Shown here: positions 17,913-26,315 of the stretch, one piece after another
How positions within the stretch are numbered: position 1 is the first letter of the stretch
Layout: each line of letters opens with the position of its first letter
DNA from: Spartobacteria bacterium
GTDB lineage: Bacteria > Verrucomicrobiota > Verrucomicrobiia > Chthoniobacterales > UBA10450
Assembly: GCA_003169695.1 (NCBI GenBank)
Contig: PNAS01000013.1
Location: forward strand, 81,797-145,796
Direction of reading: 5' to 3'
Length of the DNA: 64,000 bases
Translations under genes and position numbers: made by a program
The notes under the pieces: generated by a model
The model's database searches: none
What the model was told of the DNA's origin: nothing
What the model saw: the letters and a program-made list of their open reading frames with translations, nothing else

Positions 17913-17956
17913 AAGCGGCTTGCGCTCGCGCTTCAAAGATCGCTAGTTGAAGAGAG

Positions 17957-18682
17957 ATGAGCACGGCCATCCTGGAAAAGCTCGCGATTAAGATTTTTGC
18001 GGACGGCGCGGACCTGAAAGGCATCATCGATCTTTATCGGAAGCCATTCATTCAGGGGTTTACAACCAATCCGACGCTGGTGCGAAAGATGGGGATCTCG
18101 GATTACGAAGTTTTTGCACGTTCCGCTCTGGAAATCGTTACCGACAAGCCGATTTCATTCGAAGTCTTCTCCGATGAATTTCCAGAGATGCGTCGCCAGG
18201 CTCTTAAGATCAGAGATTGGCAGGACAACGTTTATGTCAAAATTCCGATCACGAACACACGAGCGGAATCGGCAATTGACCTCATCCGCGATTTGGCGGC
18301 TGAGGGCGTTAAGTTGAACGTGACCGCGGTGCTCACTCGCAAGCAGGTGCAAGCCGTAGCTAGCGCGCTAAATCGGGAAATCCCGTCGGTGGTCTCCGTT
18401 TTCGCCGGCCGGGTGGCAGATACCGGGGTCGATCCGCTGCCTTTGATGAAGAAGTCGCTGGAGTTGATCTCGGCATTACCTGGAGCGGAGCTACTCTGGG
18501 CGAGCGTGCGGGAGGTGCTGAACATTTTCCAGGCATCCGCCTGCGGGTGCCATATCGTCACCGTGCCACATGATATTTTAGCAAAGGCAATAAAGCTAGG
18601 TGGGATGGATCTCGAAGAGTTGTCGCTCGACACCGTGCGCATGTTCTACGCTGACGCCGTCGCCGCTGGCTTTCAGCTCTGA
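17957..18682 (+). CDS. Transaldolase-family protein
   Basis: A 241-residue protein of the small transaldolase/fructose-6-phosphate aldolase family. The Schiff-base lysine lies in DNVYVKIPITNTR (about residue 95). The TIM-barrel landmarks IFADGADLKGI, GFTTNPTLVRKMG and NVTAVLTRKQV are clear, as are VSVFAGRVADTGVDP and ITVP-like IVTVPHDIL. It sits 44 bp after the heptose genes on the same strand with a good Shine-Dalgarno (gaagagag). Transaldolases make or consume sedoheptulose 7-phosphate, the precursor used by GmhA, so it may feed the pathway. FSA-type aldolase activity is the alternative. Confidence 0.85.
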   Translation: MSTAILEKLAIKIFADGADLKGIIDLYRKPFIQGFTTNPTLVRKMGISDYEVFARSALEIVTDKPISFEVFSDEFPEMRRQALKIRDWQDNVYVKIPITNTRAESAIDLIRDLAAEGVKLNVTAVLTRKQVQAVASALNREIPSVVSVFAGRVADTGVDPLPLMKKSLELISALPGAELLWASVREVLNIFQASACGCHIVTVPHDILAKAIKLGGMDLEELSLDTVRMFYADAVAAGFQL

Positions 18683-18811
18683 TTGAGTAGAATCTCGCGA
18701 TAGGAATGCAATCGGGACTGCAACCTGATCGTCTGCTTTGAATGCAATATTTATGGCAATCGCTGTCTGGTTGAGCTACGTCTCTGGATTCTCTAATACG
18801 CAAGGAAAAGC

Positions 18812-19747
18812 TTGTATAAAAATACGGTAATCAGCGTAGTCGTCCCTGCATACAACGAGGAACGCTTTATTGGCCAAGTGCTGTCGACAATGCCAGAGCT
18901 TGTCGACAGGATTGTGATCGTCGATGATTGCAGCTCGGACGACACATTTGGAGTAGCCAGCAGCTCAAAGGACCCGCGTGTAGTAGTAATCAAAACGGCA
19001 CGCAACTGTGGGGTCGGAGGCGCGATGAAACTCGGCTACAGGGAGGCCTTAGAGCTTGGGGGGCAAGTCTTGGTGAAAATGGACGGGGACGGCCAGATGG
19101 CACCAGAACAGCTAACCCTGTTGTTGGATGCGATAATCGAAAGAGGGTATGACTATGCGAAGGGAAACCGATTTCTGCACACCGCGGCCATTAACCAGAT
19201 GCCCGCCATTCGAATCTTCGGCAACATCGTACTGACCTTTCTGACAAAAGCCGCATCGGGTTATTGGCATATCTTCGATCCACAAAACGGCTATACTGCG
19301 ATTCGAGCGCAGGCGCTTCGCTCGATCTCTTTAGAAACGATAGATGAGCACTTTTTCTTCGAGAACGATTTATTGGTGCGCTTGAATATCCAAAATTACC
19401 GAGTCGCGGATATCGCGATACCCGCTCGGTATGGACAGGAGGTTTCCGATCTTCGCGTTTCAAAGATACTGTTCACATTTCCTGCCCTGCTCTTTGGTCG
19501 GTTCGCATATCGTATAGTCCAGAAGTACATCCTGCGTAACTTCTCGCCCGTCGCGCTTTTTCTCTTGCTCGGTCTGCCTATCTTCCTCTGCGGAGTCCTC
19601 TTCGGGCTGTATCTTTGGGCGCGAGCTATGATCACGGGCGAAGCCACCCCAACCGGCAGCATCATGCTGGCCCTGGTGCCGATTGTCCTCGGGTTTCAGC
19701 TCTTGCTGCAAGCGATTGTCTTGGACATTCAGGAAACCCCACGATGA
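18812..19747 (+). CDS. Family 2 glycosyltransferase (DPM1-like) with two C-terminal helices
   Basis: A 311-residue GT2. VISVVVPAYNEERFIGQVLS opens the GT-A domain; DRIVIVDDCSSDDTF and VKMDGDGQMAPEQL hold the catalytic acidic residues (about 80-93). DPQNGYTAIRAQALRSI is the acceptor loop. Two membrane helices end the protein (residues about 248-268 and 285-305). It starts with TTG at 18812 after aaggaaaag. The last about 70 residues (RNFSPVALFLLLGLPIFL to IQETPR) recur in a separate remnant at 23681-23893, and an ATG overlapping its stop (19744) resembles the start of the GT-C gene at 23890, pointing to a rearranged GT2/GT-C operon. Confidence 0.87.
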   Translation: MYKNTVISVVVPAYNEERFIGQVLSTMPELVDRIVIVDDCSSDDTFGVASSSKDPRVVVIKTARNCGVGGAMKLGYREALELGGQVLVKMDGDGQMAPEQLTLLLDAIIERGYDYAKGNRFLHTAAINQMPAIRIFGNIVLTFLTKAASGYWHIFDPQNGYTAIRAQALRSISLETIDEHFFFENDLLVRLNIQNYRVADIAIPARYGQEVSDLRVSKILFTFPALLFGRFAYRIVQKYILRNFSPVALFLLLGLPIFLCGVLFGLYLWARAMITGEATPTGSIMLALVPIVLGFQLLLQAIVLDIQETPR

Positions 19748-20028
19748 GCGCGGCGTTGCTCGCGTCGCCCCGGCCTGGTTCGGGTCCTCCGACAATCGGT
19801 AACTTAATTTACGTGTCTGTACTTTCGTGCGGAAAAGAGACGATATCTCCTTAAGGTCGACTTCGAATGCCTAGAATCGCGCCGGGGCAATCGGATACCT
19901 TGCACTTAGAGATTGCGTTTATCTTTCGCGAAATATTCGACGTTAATGCTCAGCAGGAGGCGATAGCCGCGTATTCTTGCTTCCACACTGTTTATGGCAC
20001 AAGTCTCTTAACTCGCAAAGGAGTTAAT

Positions 20029-20304
20029 ATGACAAAGGTTCTAAATAGACGTCTCGATGTGGAGGCGATCGAGTTTTTCTTGAGGACTCGCTATCCCGGA
20101 AACCTGCTTACCTGTAAGCTCTGGGCATGTGCGTATCTATATGAGGCTCAGGAGGGCGTAGCTCCACGTGGACGTATCCAAGTTCGATTAGGTCGACTTA
20201 CTAGTCCGCTCCTCTGTCTGGTGATACTAACCTGGTTTGGAGTTCGCAGTGCCGTGAAATGGCTGAAAGGTGGCCTTCAGGTATATTGGCACCATCTCCT
20301 ATGA
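20029..20304 (+). CDS. Small unknown protein upstream of GMC oxidoreductase
   Basis: A 91-residue protein with no family I recognise. The start ATG 20029 has a strong Shine-Dalgarno (aaaggag, 5 nt spacing); the open frame extends to 19867 but that part lacks a ribosome site. The N-terminal half is charged (LDVEAIEFFLRTRYPGN). The C-terminal half has a hydrophobic helix (SPLLCLVILTWFGVRSAVKW). It ends ATGA-coupled to the GMC oxidoreductase, so it may be an accessory or membrane-tethering subunit for that enzyme (inference). Confidence 0.65.
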   Translation: MTKVLNRRLDVEAIEFFLRTRYPGNLLTCKLWACAYLYEAQEGVAPRGRIQVRLGRLTSPLLCLVILTWFGVRSAVKWLKGGLQVYWHHLL

Positions 20305-21854
20305 CGCTCGACGCGGACGTCATCATCGTTGGATCCGGTCCTGCGGGCGCTGCCGCCGCCTTGGAGCTGTCCAAGATAACGGAAGTCTTGATGCTGGACA
20401 TCGGCCATTCGGCACCTGAGGAATCGCCAGGTGTGGATCGTTTCGTCGAACTCTTGGGAGAAAGACTCGAGGGAATGTCTATTATCAGTGAGCCATACCT
20501 AAGCCCAAAGCTGAGGTCGCCGTTTTTTCGTTACGTTACGCGCTCGTGGCGCGAGCTCTCGCCCATCCACTCCAGCGACTTCAAGGGCGAACTGAGTCTT
20601 GCTTTAGGCGGTTTGGCTAACGCCTGGGGCTCTGGCTTGTATGAGTTTGACGATACGGATCTACGTGGCTTCCCCATCAGTTACTCAGAGCTGCAGCCAT
20701 TTTATCTCAGCTTAACCAAACACATAGGAATTTCTGGAGGAGGCGACGAAGTCGCCAGCGTGTTAGGGTCCAGAGAATGCCTGCTCCCCCCAATGCCGCT
20801 AGCGGGTACTCTGAAGGCCCTGTACGCGCATTCGCAAAGACCAAAGGTGAAGGCGTTCCTCCACCGAAATCGAATTCATATCGGACGGCAGCGTTTAGGA
20901 ATTCTAACTGAGCCGCATCGTGGACGCCCCGCGTACTCGTTTGATGGGAAGGATTTTTTTCGGCCATGGAAAGCCGCTATCTACAATCCGGCTTACACTG
21001 TCCGAGAGCTGGAGGCCCTCGGAAAACTGCGCTTCCGCCGCGGCGTTCTTGTCAAACAATTTAAGGAGTTTCCTGATCGCGTTCGCGTGGATGCTGTCGA
21101 CCTATCGAGCGGTCAGCCCGTAGAATTCTCTGCGAAACGCTTGCTTCTTGGAGCTGGTGCGATCAACTCCGCAAGAATAGTTTTGCAGTCATTCAAGGAT
21201 TACTCAACCAGACTTCCAATGTTAGAGAATCCTATCTCCTTCGTTCCATTCATTCACTTTGCCAGCTTAGGGTCGGACTCAAAGGAAAACTCCTTCACTG
21301 GAGCGCAGTTGGCTTTGATTTTCGATGGACCAGAGCACCGCGACCGAGTGCAAGGAAGCTTTTACAACCTTTCCGGCGTGCTTTCCTCCGATTTTCTTTT
21401 CGACTTTCCCTTTTCCGCTTCAGGCAATCTTTTTTGCCTGGCGAAAATCCTAGGAGCCATGGGAGTCCTGCAAATTTATTATTCCGACGCTCCTAACCCG
21501 GCGAGCTTCCTCTCACTAAGCACCGAAGGAGCGCTGGAGTTGCACTGTCCTGCCCGTCGCTTCGGAAAGGTCGAGGGCAAGCTCATCAACGCTTTGAGAA
21601 AAATGGGGTTTTGGAGCGCGCCGTTTCTAGTCCGCTACGCGGAAGGGGGTAGCAGTTTCCATTACGCTGGAACCCTGCCTATGCGCGAGGCGAACGATTC
21701 GATCGGATTCTCCACCGACCGATTCGGAAGGCTGAATCGCTGCAAACATGTGTATGTCGTTGATGCGTCGTCATTCCCACTTTTGCCGGCAAAGAATCTC
21801 TCGCTTACGATAATGGCTAACGCGATGCGAATTGCGTCAAAGTTGGTGTTATGA
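20301..21854 (+). CDS. GMC-type FAD oxidoreductase
   Basis: A 517-residue flavoprotein of the glucose-methanol-choline type, predicted to oxidise an alcohol or sugar. The FAD motif is DVIIVGSGPAGAAAALEL (residues 6-23). GGLANAWGSGLYEFDD corresponds to the second FAD contact. RLLLGAGAINSARIVL is mid-protein, and the C-terminal signature VYVVDASSFPLLPAKNLSLT is typical of GMC_oxred_C. A candidate catalytic His lies in SSFHYAGTLPMRE. It overlaps its neighbours at both ends by ATGA, so the unknown protein, this enzyme and the epimerase form one translational unit. Confidence 0.85.
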   Translation: MTLDADVIIVGSGPAGAAAALELSKITEVLMLDIGHSAPEESPGVDRFVELLGERLEGMSIISEPYLSPKLRSPFFRYVTRSWRELSPIHSSDFKGELSLALGGLANAWGSGLYEFDDTDLRGFPISYSELQPFYLSLTKHIGISGGGDEVASVLGSRECLLPPMPLAGTLKALYAHSQRPKVKAFLHRNRIHIGRQRLGILTEPHRGRPAYSFDGKDFFRPWKAAIYNPAYTVRELEALGKLRFRRGVLVKQFKEFPDRVRVDAVDLSSGQPVEFSAKRLLLGAGAINSARIVLQSFKDYSTRLPMLENPISFVPFIHFASLGSDSKENSFTGAQLALIFDGPEHRDRVQGSFYNLSGVLSSDFLFDFPFSASGNLFCLAKILGAMGVLQIYYSDAPNPASFLSLSTEGALELHCPARRFGKVEGKLINALRKMGFWSAPFLVRYAEGGSSFHYAGTLPMREANDSIGFSTDRFGRLNRCKHVYVVDASSFPLLPAKNLSLTIMANAMRIASKLVL

Positions 21855-22744
21855 GGATAATGATTACGGGCATCAGAGGCTTCTTAGGCTCCGCTCTGGC
21901 GCGTTCATTCTTCCAAGAAGGCGACACGGTTTGCGGAACATCAAGTAAGGGGACGGGGCCCGCTAGTGCTCTTCCGTCGGAAATCAAAATAGCCAGGCTG
22001 GCCTTGGGCGACGTAGTATCTTCCCGTATTTTCGAGGAAATCGATTACGTAATTCATTGCGCCCATGATTTTTCGCCTGGCGCGTTCGAACACAACGTCG
22101 AAGGGACAAGAAGAATCTTTGAGGCGGCTAAATCCTCTGGAGTCCCTCTCCAGGCTTTTGTTTCTTCTTACTCCGCGACCCCGAGTTCCGTAACCGAATA
22201 CGGCAGAGCGAAGTTCGAATTGGAAAGGTTTTTTGAAGCAAACGCTGGTGTTGTCCTGAAGCCAGGTCTGGTGCTTGGTTCAGGCGGACTAGGCGGGCGC
22301 ATGCTAAATACCATGAGAAAGTCCTGGATTTTTCCAATACCCAGCGGAGTCAGGTTTCCATATGTTGGACTGAAAGACTTTGTTCGGACGGTGAGAAAAA
22401 TAGCGTCGACCAGTCAAACTGGAGTGCACAAGATTTTCTATTCGGATCTGACCAGCTTCAGTGAGATAGCCGCTGCGGTAAAAATGGACACGGGTCGTCC
22501 CCTCTTCACTATCATGGTCCCGGTCAATACCATCTCTTTTGGCTTGAGCGCCGCTGAATGTTTATTGGACAGGCTCCGCATTCGCCTTCCTGTCAGATCG
22601 GACAGCTTTAAGAGTTTAGAGGCTAACCAGCTTACTCCCGGTGGGGCCAACTGCGGACTCCTTCCGACGTCGCACACGACATTACAGGAAGTGGTTTCCG
22701 CAGCCGTGCGAGAACTCGATCATGCGGTATTCATCAGTTCATAA
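21851..22744 (+). CDS. NAD-dependent epimerase/dehydratase family protein
   Basis: Atypical extended SDR, 297 residues. The Rossmann motif is ITGIRGFLGSALARSFFQ (residues 5-22), the catalytic YxxxK is in TEYGRAKFELERFF (about 116-120), and YVIHCAHDFSP is the usual mid-strand region. It acts on a nucleotide sugar or a sugar-like substrate. It overlaps the GMC gene by ATGA. With that enzyme it could carry out oxidation and reduction or epimerisation at one sugar carbon; the order and substrate are unknown. Confidence 0.8.
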   Translation: MRIMITGIRGFLGSALARSFFQEGDTVCGTSSKGTGPASALPSEIKIARLALGDVVSSRIFEEIDYVIHCAHDFSPGAFEHNVEGTRRIFEAAKSSGVPLQAFVSSYSATPSSVTEYGRAKFELERFFEANAGVVLKPGLVLGSGGLGGRMLNTMRKSWIFPIPSGVRFPYVGLKDFVRTVRKIASTSQTGVHKIFYSDLTSFSEIAAAVKMDTGRPLFTIMVPVNTISFGLSAAECLLDRLRIRLPVRSDSFKSLEANQLTPGGANCGLLPTSHTTLQEVVSAAVRELDHAVFISS

Positions 22745-22745
22745 C

Positions 22746-23546
22746 ATGAGCCTCTTGAATCTTCTTCTGGAGCCGAAATTGCAAGGAATCGACCTGCAGG
22801 GTTTCGATCGGATCGCTCTTCACGCCGAGATCCTTGCCCAAAAACCTCTTATTCGAGAAGTCTTCAAGGAGTTTTACGACACTTCGATTTCTCTCGATCG
22901 CATGTATTTCGACGACGTGGCAGGATACCGGATCGAGTTGGGTGCAGGGACAAGCTTGTTTAAGAAATACTATAGCGACGTAATCTCAACGGACGTGCAG
23001 CCCGCGCCACACCTCGACGCGGTCATCGACGCAGAGGACATGAACCTTAGTGACGAATCAGTGCGAGCACTATTTGGCATCAACTGTTTTCACCATTTTG
23101 CTGATCCTTGCAAATTTTTCGCCGAGCTTCTCCGTGTCTTAAAGCCAGGAGGTGGATGTATCCTGATCGATCCTTATTTCGGAGTGCTTTCGCGAATCCT
23201 TTATAAACGCTTGTTTAGTAGCGAGGCTTATGACTGTAGTGCTCGGGATTGGGGTTACTGTGCGGATCATGCCAGAAAATCGGCGCGTCCCAATCAAGCG
23301 CTCACTTATCTGGTTTTCTTCAGGGATCGAACAAAGTTTGACACTTTGTTCCCTCAACTCGAGATCGTGCATTCGCGGGTTCTGCCGAACTACATCCGCT
23401 ATCTCCTCTCTGGAGGGTTGAATTTTCGGCAAATCGTTCCTTCTTTTCTCACCCCGCTTCTCCGCAGATCGGAAGTGGCTCTCTCACGCCTCGCTCCGAT
23501 TCTCGGGCTGCACCATGTAGTGGTAATTCGAAAGCGGAAATCGTGA
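22746..23546 (+). CDS. SAM-dependent methyltransferase-domain protein
   Basis: A 266-residue protein with methyltransferase features: motif I is YRIELGAGTSLFKKYYSD (about residues 60-77), then ISTDVQPAPHLDAVIDAEDM and INCFHHFADPCKFFAELLRV, with the post-motif LKPGGGCILIDPYFGVLS. ATG 22746 is 1 nt after the previous stop; ATG 22722 (MRYSSVHN) is an alternative start overlapping that gene. It closes the GMC cassette, just before the duplicated GT2 remnant. Methyl acceptor unknown. Confidence 0.8.
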   Translation: MSLLNLLLEPKLQGIDLQGFDRIALHAEILAQKPLIREVFKEFYDTSISLDRMYFDDVAGYRIELGAGTSLFKKYYSDVISTDVQPAPHLDAVIDAEDMNLSDESVRALFGINCFHHFADPCKFFAELLRVLKPGGGCILIDPYFGVLSRILYKRLFSSEAYDCSARDWGYCADHARKSARPNQALTYLVFFRDRTKFDTLFPQLEIVHSRVLPNYIRYLLSGGLNFRQIVPSFLTPLLRRSEVALSRLAPILGLHHVVVIRKRKS

Positions 23547-23680
23547 GCCCGAAAATTGGGGTTCTCCGAGCGGGATGTTCCAATACCCGGCCATGGTTGA
23601 CTTCTGGATGTCTCGACTGGTCGCTCACCGCGCTAATTTCCCCTGCAACAAACATTACGTGTTTCATTCCTCAGGTGTCG

Positions 23681-23893
23681 CGTAACTTCTCGCCAGTAGC
23701 GCTTTTCTTGTTGTTAGGCCTTCCGATCTTTCTTTGGGGGTCATTTTTTGGCTGGTATCTTTGGGCACAGATATTGATTACAGGCGAGGCCGCGCCAACT
23801 GGTAGCATCATGCTTGCCTTCGTGTCGATTGTCCCCGGATTCCAGCTCCGGCTGCAAGCTATCGTTCTGGATATTCAAGAGACGCCGCGATGA
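23681..23893 (+). pseudogene. 3' remnant of a duplicated GT2 glycosyltransferase
   Basis: Reads RNFSPVALFLLLGLPIFLWG through to VLDIQETPR and stop, matching the last about 70 residues of the GT2 encoded at 18812-19747, with many silent differences in the DNA. The sequence before it (23547-23680) shows no GT2 similarity. The frame is open from 23543, but no catalytic domain is present. Its stop overlaps the start of the GT-C gene (ATGA at 23890-23893), preserving the junction an intact GT2/GT-C operon would have. Confidence 0.8.
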
Positions 23894-26196
23894 GTGTCCT
23901 GTTCTTCGCACTTCCCAGGTACTTGCTGGTCGCTCTGTTGTGTGCGGCAGCATATATGATCGGAAATGCAATTCTGCGACGCTTGGAATTCGCGTGCCTG
24001 CCGGAACGCCTATTGATCTGCACTGCGTTTGGGCTCGGCGTCCTTTCGCACTTGGTTTTGCTTGTGGGCGTTGTGGGCTGGCTGACCCCGCCTGGAGTGA
24101 TCGGCGGGATCATAGCGTTAGGAACAGTGGTTATGCTAATTCCGCGCGAGCCCGAACGGGCGGCGGAAATCGAGCGTCCTCTCCCGCGCTTTTCCCGGCT
24201 AACTTGGAGCCTGTTGGCCTTGGGTCTGGTTACGACCGTGGTCTTGCTCTGGCCTCTTCTTCTTTTACCGCTGTACCCCCCTACAGACTTTGACGAGACG
24301 ATGACCCATTTGGCCGCGCCAAAAATGTGGCTCGCAGCACACGCGGTGATTGTTACCCCTTTTTTGCGCAATCAAATTCTACCCCAGTCGGCGCAAACCC
24401 TCTTTGCGGTCTTGATGCTCGCGAAAGACGATCTCGCTCCTAAGATTTTGTCATTAGCTTCCATCGGGTTGATTGGGATAGGACTCTATGGTTGGGGGAA
24501 AAGAGTTTATGGCATGAATGTTGGAATCCTCGCGGCAACCTTTTGGATGGGTAGTCCAATCGTTCTCGCCTTGGCTCCGATCGCAAGCTATCACGCGTTG
24601 GCCGCTCTCTTCGCATTCGGATCGATCTATGCGGTCGCAACTTACGCGACCACTCGCCAGATCACCTGGTTGTTCCTAGCGGGTGTCTTTACGGGCTTTG
24701 GGCAAAGTACCTGGCCATTGTCCATTTTTTTCCTGCCCATTCTCGCCGTGGCCTCTGTTTACTTCATCTTCAAGGAGCGACGGGTCAAGCCCATGCTGGC
24801 GATAGCCGGCGGGATAATGTTGGGCTGGGGGCCCGCTTTGGCCCGTGCCGCCTGGCATACTGGAAACCCTTTTTATCCGCTGCTCACCGAAGTTTTCGGC
24901 ACTGGTCCTTGGTGGACAGCCGCCGATTTCGCCAGCGTAACTCAGGACGTGCACCGTTTTGGCTTGCGACGCACGTTCGAGAATTTCTTCATCCTTCCCT
25001 ATGCCCTGGTTGCTCACCCCGACAAGTTCCAGGCGATTGAGACCTACTCGATTGGACTCTTCCTTTTAATCCCTGTTGTCGCTATCCGGAGCGCCCTCGA
25101 CAAGTACATGCGTTGGCTTGCAGCCATGGTGCTGTTTTATGTAATTGCCTGGTTCTTCTTCGGTCAGATCATGAGATATCTGATCTTAATTATCCCGGTT
25201 ATCTGCATAATTACGGCGCTGGCAATTTGTTGGCTAATCGATTTAATCTTTGGCCGGGGTTCGAAGTGGGGTTCGATCTTGGTCGCTGTTGCTGCTTTGG
25301 GCCTTCTTGTTCCAAGCGCGTTGTTCCTCCGCAAGGAGGCAACAAGCCGGGGAGCGATACCTATGGCTGGCGACAAGAGAGCAGCCTACATTGCGGCGAG
25401 GATTCCGGAATATCCTGCGATGACGGTGGTAAACAAAGCTCCCGCTCCTGTCTATTCATTATTCGGCACGAACGTTGCCTATTATGCAGACAGTACTTTC
25501 ATGGGGGATTGGTTCGGACCGGGTCGATACTCGGAGGTGCTCGCCTCCTTTCGGGATGGTCAAGCCCTGTATTCGACCCTCCATCGGCTAGGAGCCAGAT
25601 ACTTCCTTATAAGCCGAATTGAAAGACTCGTTCCTCCGCTGCCACATGATTCGCAGTTCGACAGTCATTTCGAGCCGATCTTTGCGAATTCTGCCGCGGA
25701 ACTATATCGAATTCACGATGTACCAAGAATCGTCTCCGCGAATCATCCAAACCTATTACGCAATTCCGACTTTGATGACGTTGTTAATAAGTGGCCGACC
25801 GAGTGGACGCACGACGGCGCGCCAGTTGTAGGTGCGCCCGAGAACGGAGCGGCGTCTGGCAAGGTCGCCGTGGAGGTTACGGACAAGGACGATCTTCAAC
25901 AGCCAGTCCGAGTAACCCCCGGCGATGTTTATGAACTTGAATTACAGGCCGAGGCCGATCGTCCGGGCAAAGTTTTCCGATTGCAGGTTAACTGGATAAA
26001 CAAAGATGGACAAATATGCGACGTCTTCATCCGGGTGTGCACGGCAACCACAGACTGGCAGCGTTATTCGTGTAAGCTCACGGCCCCCCTCTGCGCTGAA
26101 CTGGCTCAGGTATACGCAAGCGGACAGTCTAGTGAATTCGTTTGGCTCGATAGCTTTGTTTTTAAGGACGAAACGACGAAAGATTGGGCTCACTGA
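23890..26196 (+). CDS. Large GT-C-type membrane glycosyltransferase with C-terminal carbohydrate-binding-like domain
   Basis: A 768-residue protein. Residues 1-500 contain about eleven to twelve hydrophobic helices. The first large outer loop has acidic residues in YPPTDFDETMTHLAAPKMW (about 134-152), the GT-C catalytic position. A periplasmic region follows, and residues about 620-760 form a beta-rich domain (NLLRNSDFDDVVNKWPTEWT to EFVWLDSFVF) resembling carbohydrate-binding modules of the CBM4/9 or discoidin type. It probably transfers a sugar from a polyprenyl-phosphate donor to a surface glycan or protein. It was coupled to a GT2 whose remnant immediately precedes it. Confidence 0.75.
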   Translation: MSVLFFALPRYLLVALLCAAAYMIGNAILRRLEFACLPERLLICTAFGLGVLSHLVLLVGVVGWLTPPGVIGGIIALGTVVMLIPREPERAAEIERPLPRFSRLTWSLLALGLVTTVVLLWPLLLLPLYPPTDFDETMTHLAAPKMWLAAHAVIVTPFLRNQILPQSAQTLFAVLMLAKDDLAPKILSLASIGLIGIGLYGWGKRVYGMNVGILAATFWMGSPIVLALAPIASYHALAALFAFGSIYAVATYATTRQITWLFLAGVFTGFGQSTWPLSIFFLPILAVASVYFIFKERRVKPMLAIAGGIMLGWGPALARAAWHTGNPFYPLLTEVFGTGPWWTAADFASVTQDVHRFGLRRTFENFFILPYALVAHPDKFQAIETYSIGLFLLIPVVAIRSALDKYMRWLAAMVLFYVIAWFFFGQIMRYLILIIPVICIITALAICWLIDLIFGRGSKWGSILVAVAALGLLVPSALFLRKEATSRGAIPMAGDKRAAYIAARIPEYPAMTVVNKAPAPVYSLFGTNVAYYADSTFMGDWFGPGRYSEVLASFRDGQALYSTLHRLGARYFLISRIERLVPPLPHDSQFDSHFEPIFANSAAELYRIHDVPRIVSANHPNLLRNSDFDDVVNKWPTEWTHDGAPVVGAPENGAASGKVAVEVTDKDDLQQPVRVTPGDVYELELQAEADRPGKVFRLQVNWINKDGQICDVFIRVCTATTDWQRYSCKLTAPLCAELAQVYASGQSSEFVWLDSFVFKDETTKDWAH

Positions 26197-26315
26197 TTAA
26201 GAATGACAAAGGAGCGAGGTTTCTGAGACCCGGGTTCGATTGGCGTTTGTCTAGAACAACAATTCGACGACAAAGTCACAACGTGGGGAAGGATGTGTGA
26301 CATCGCTGCGACAGA

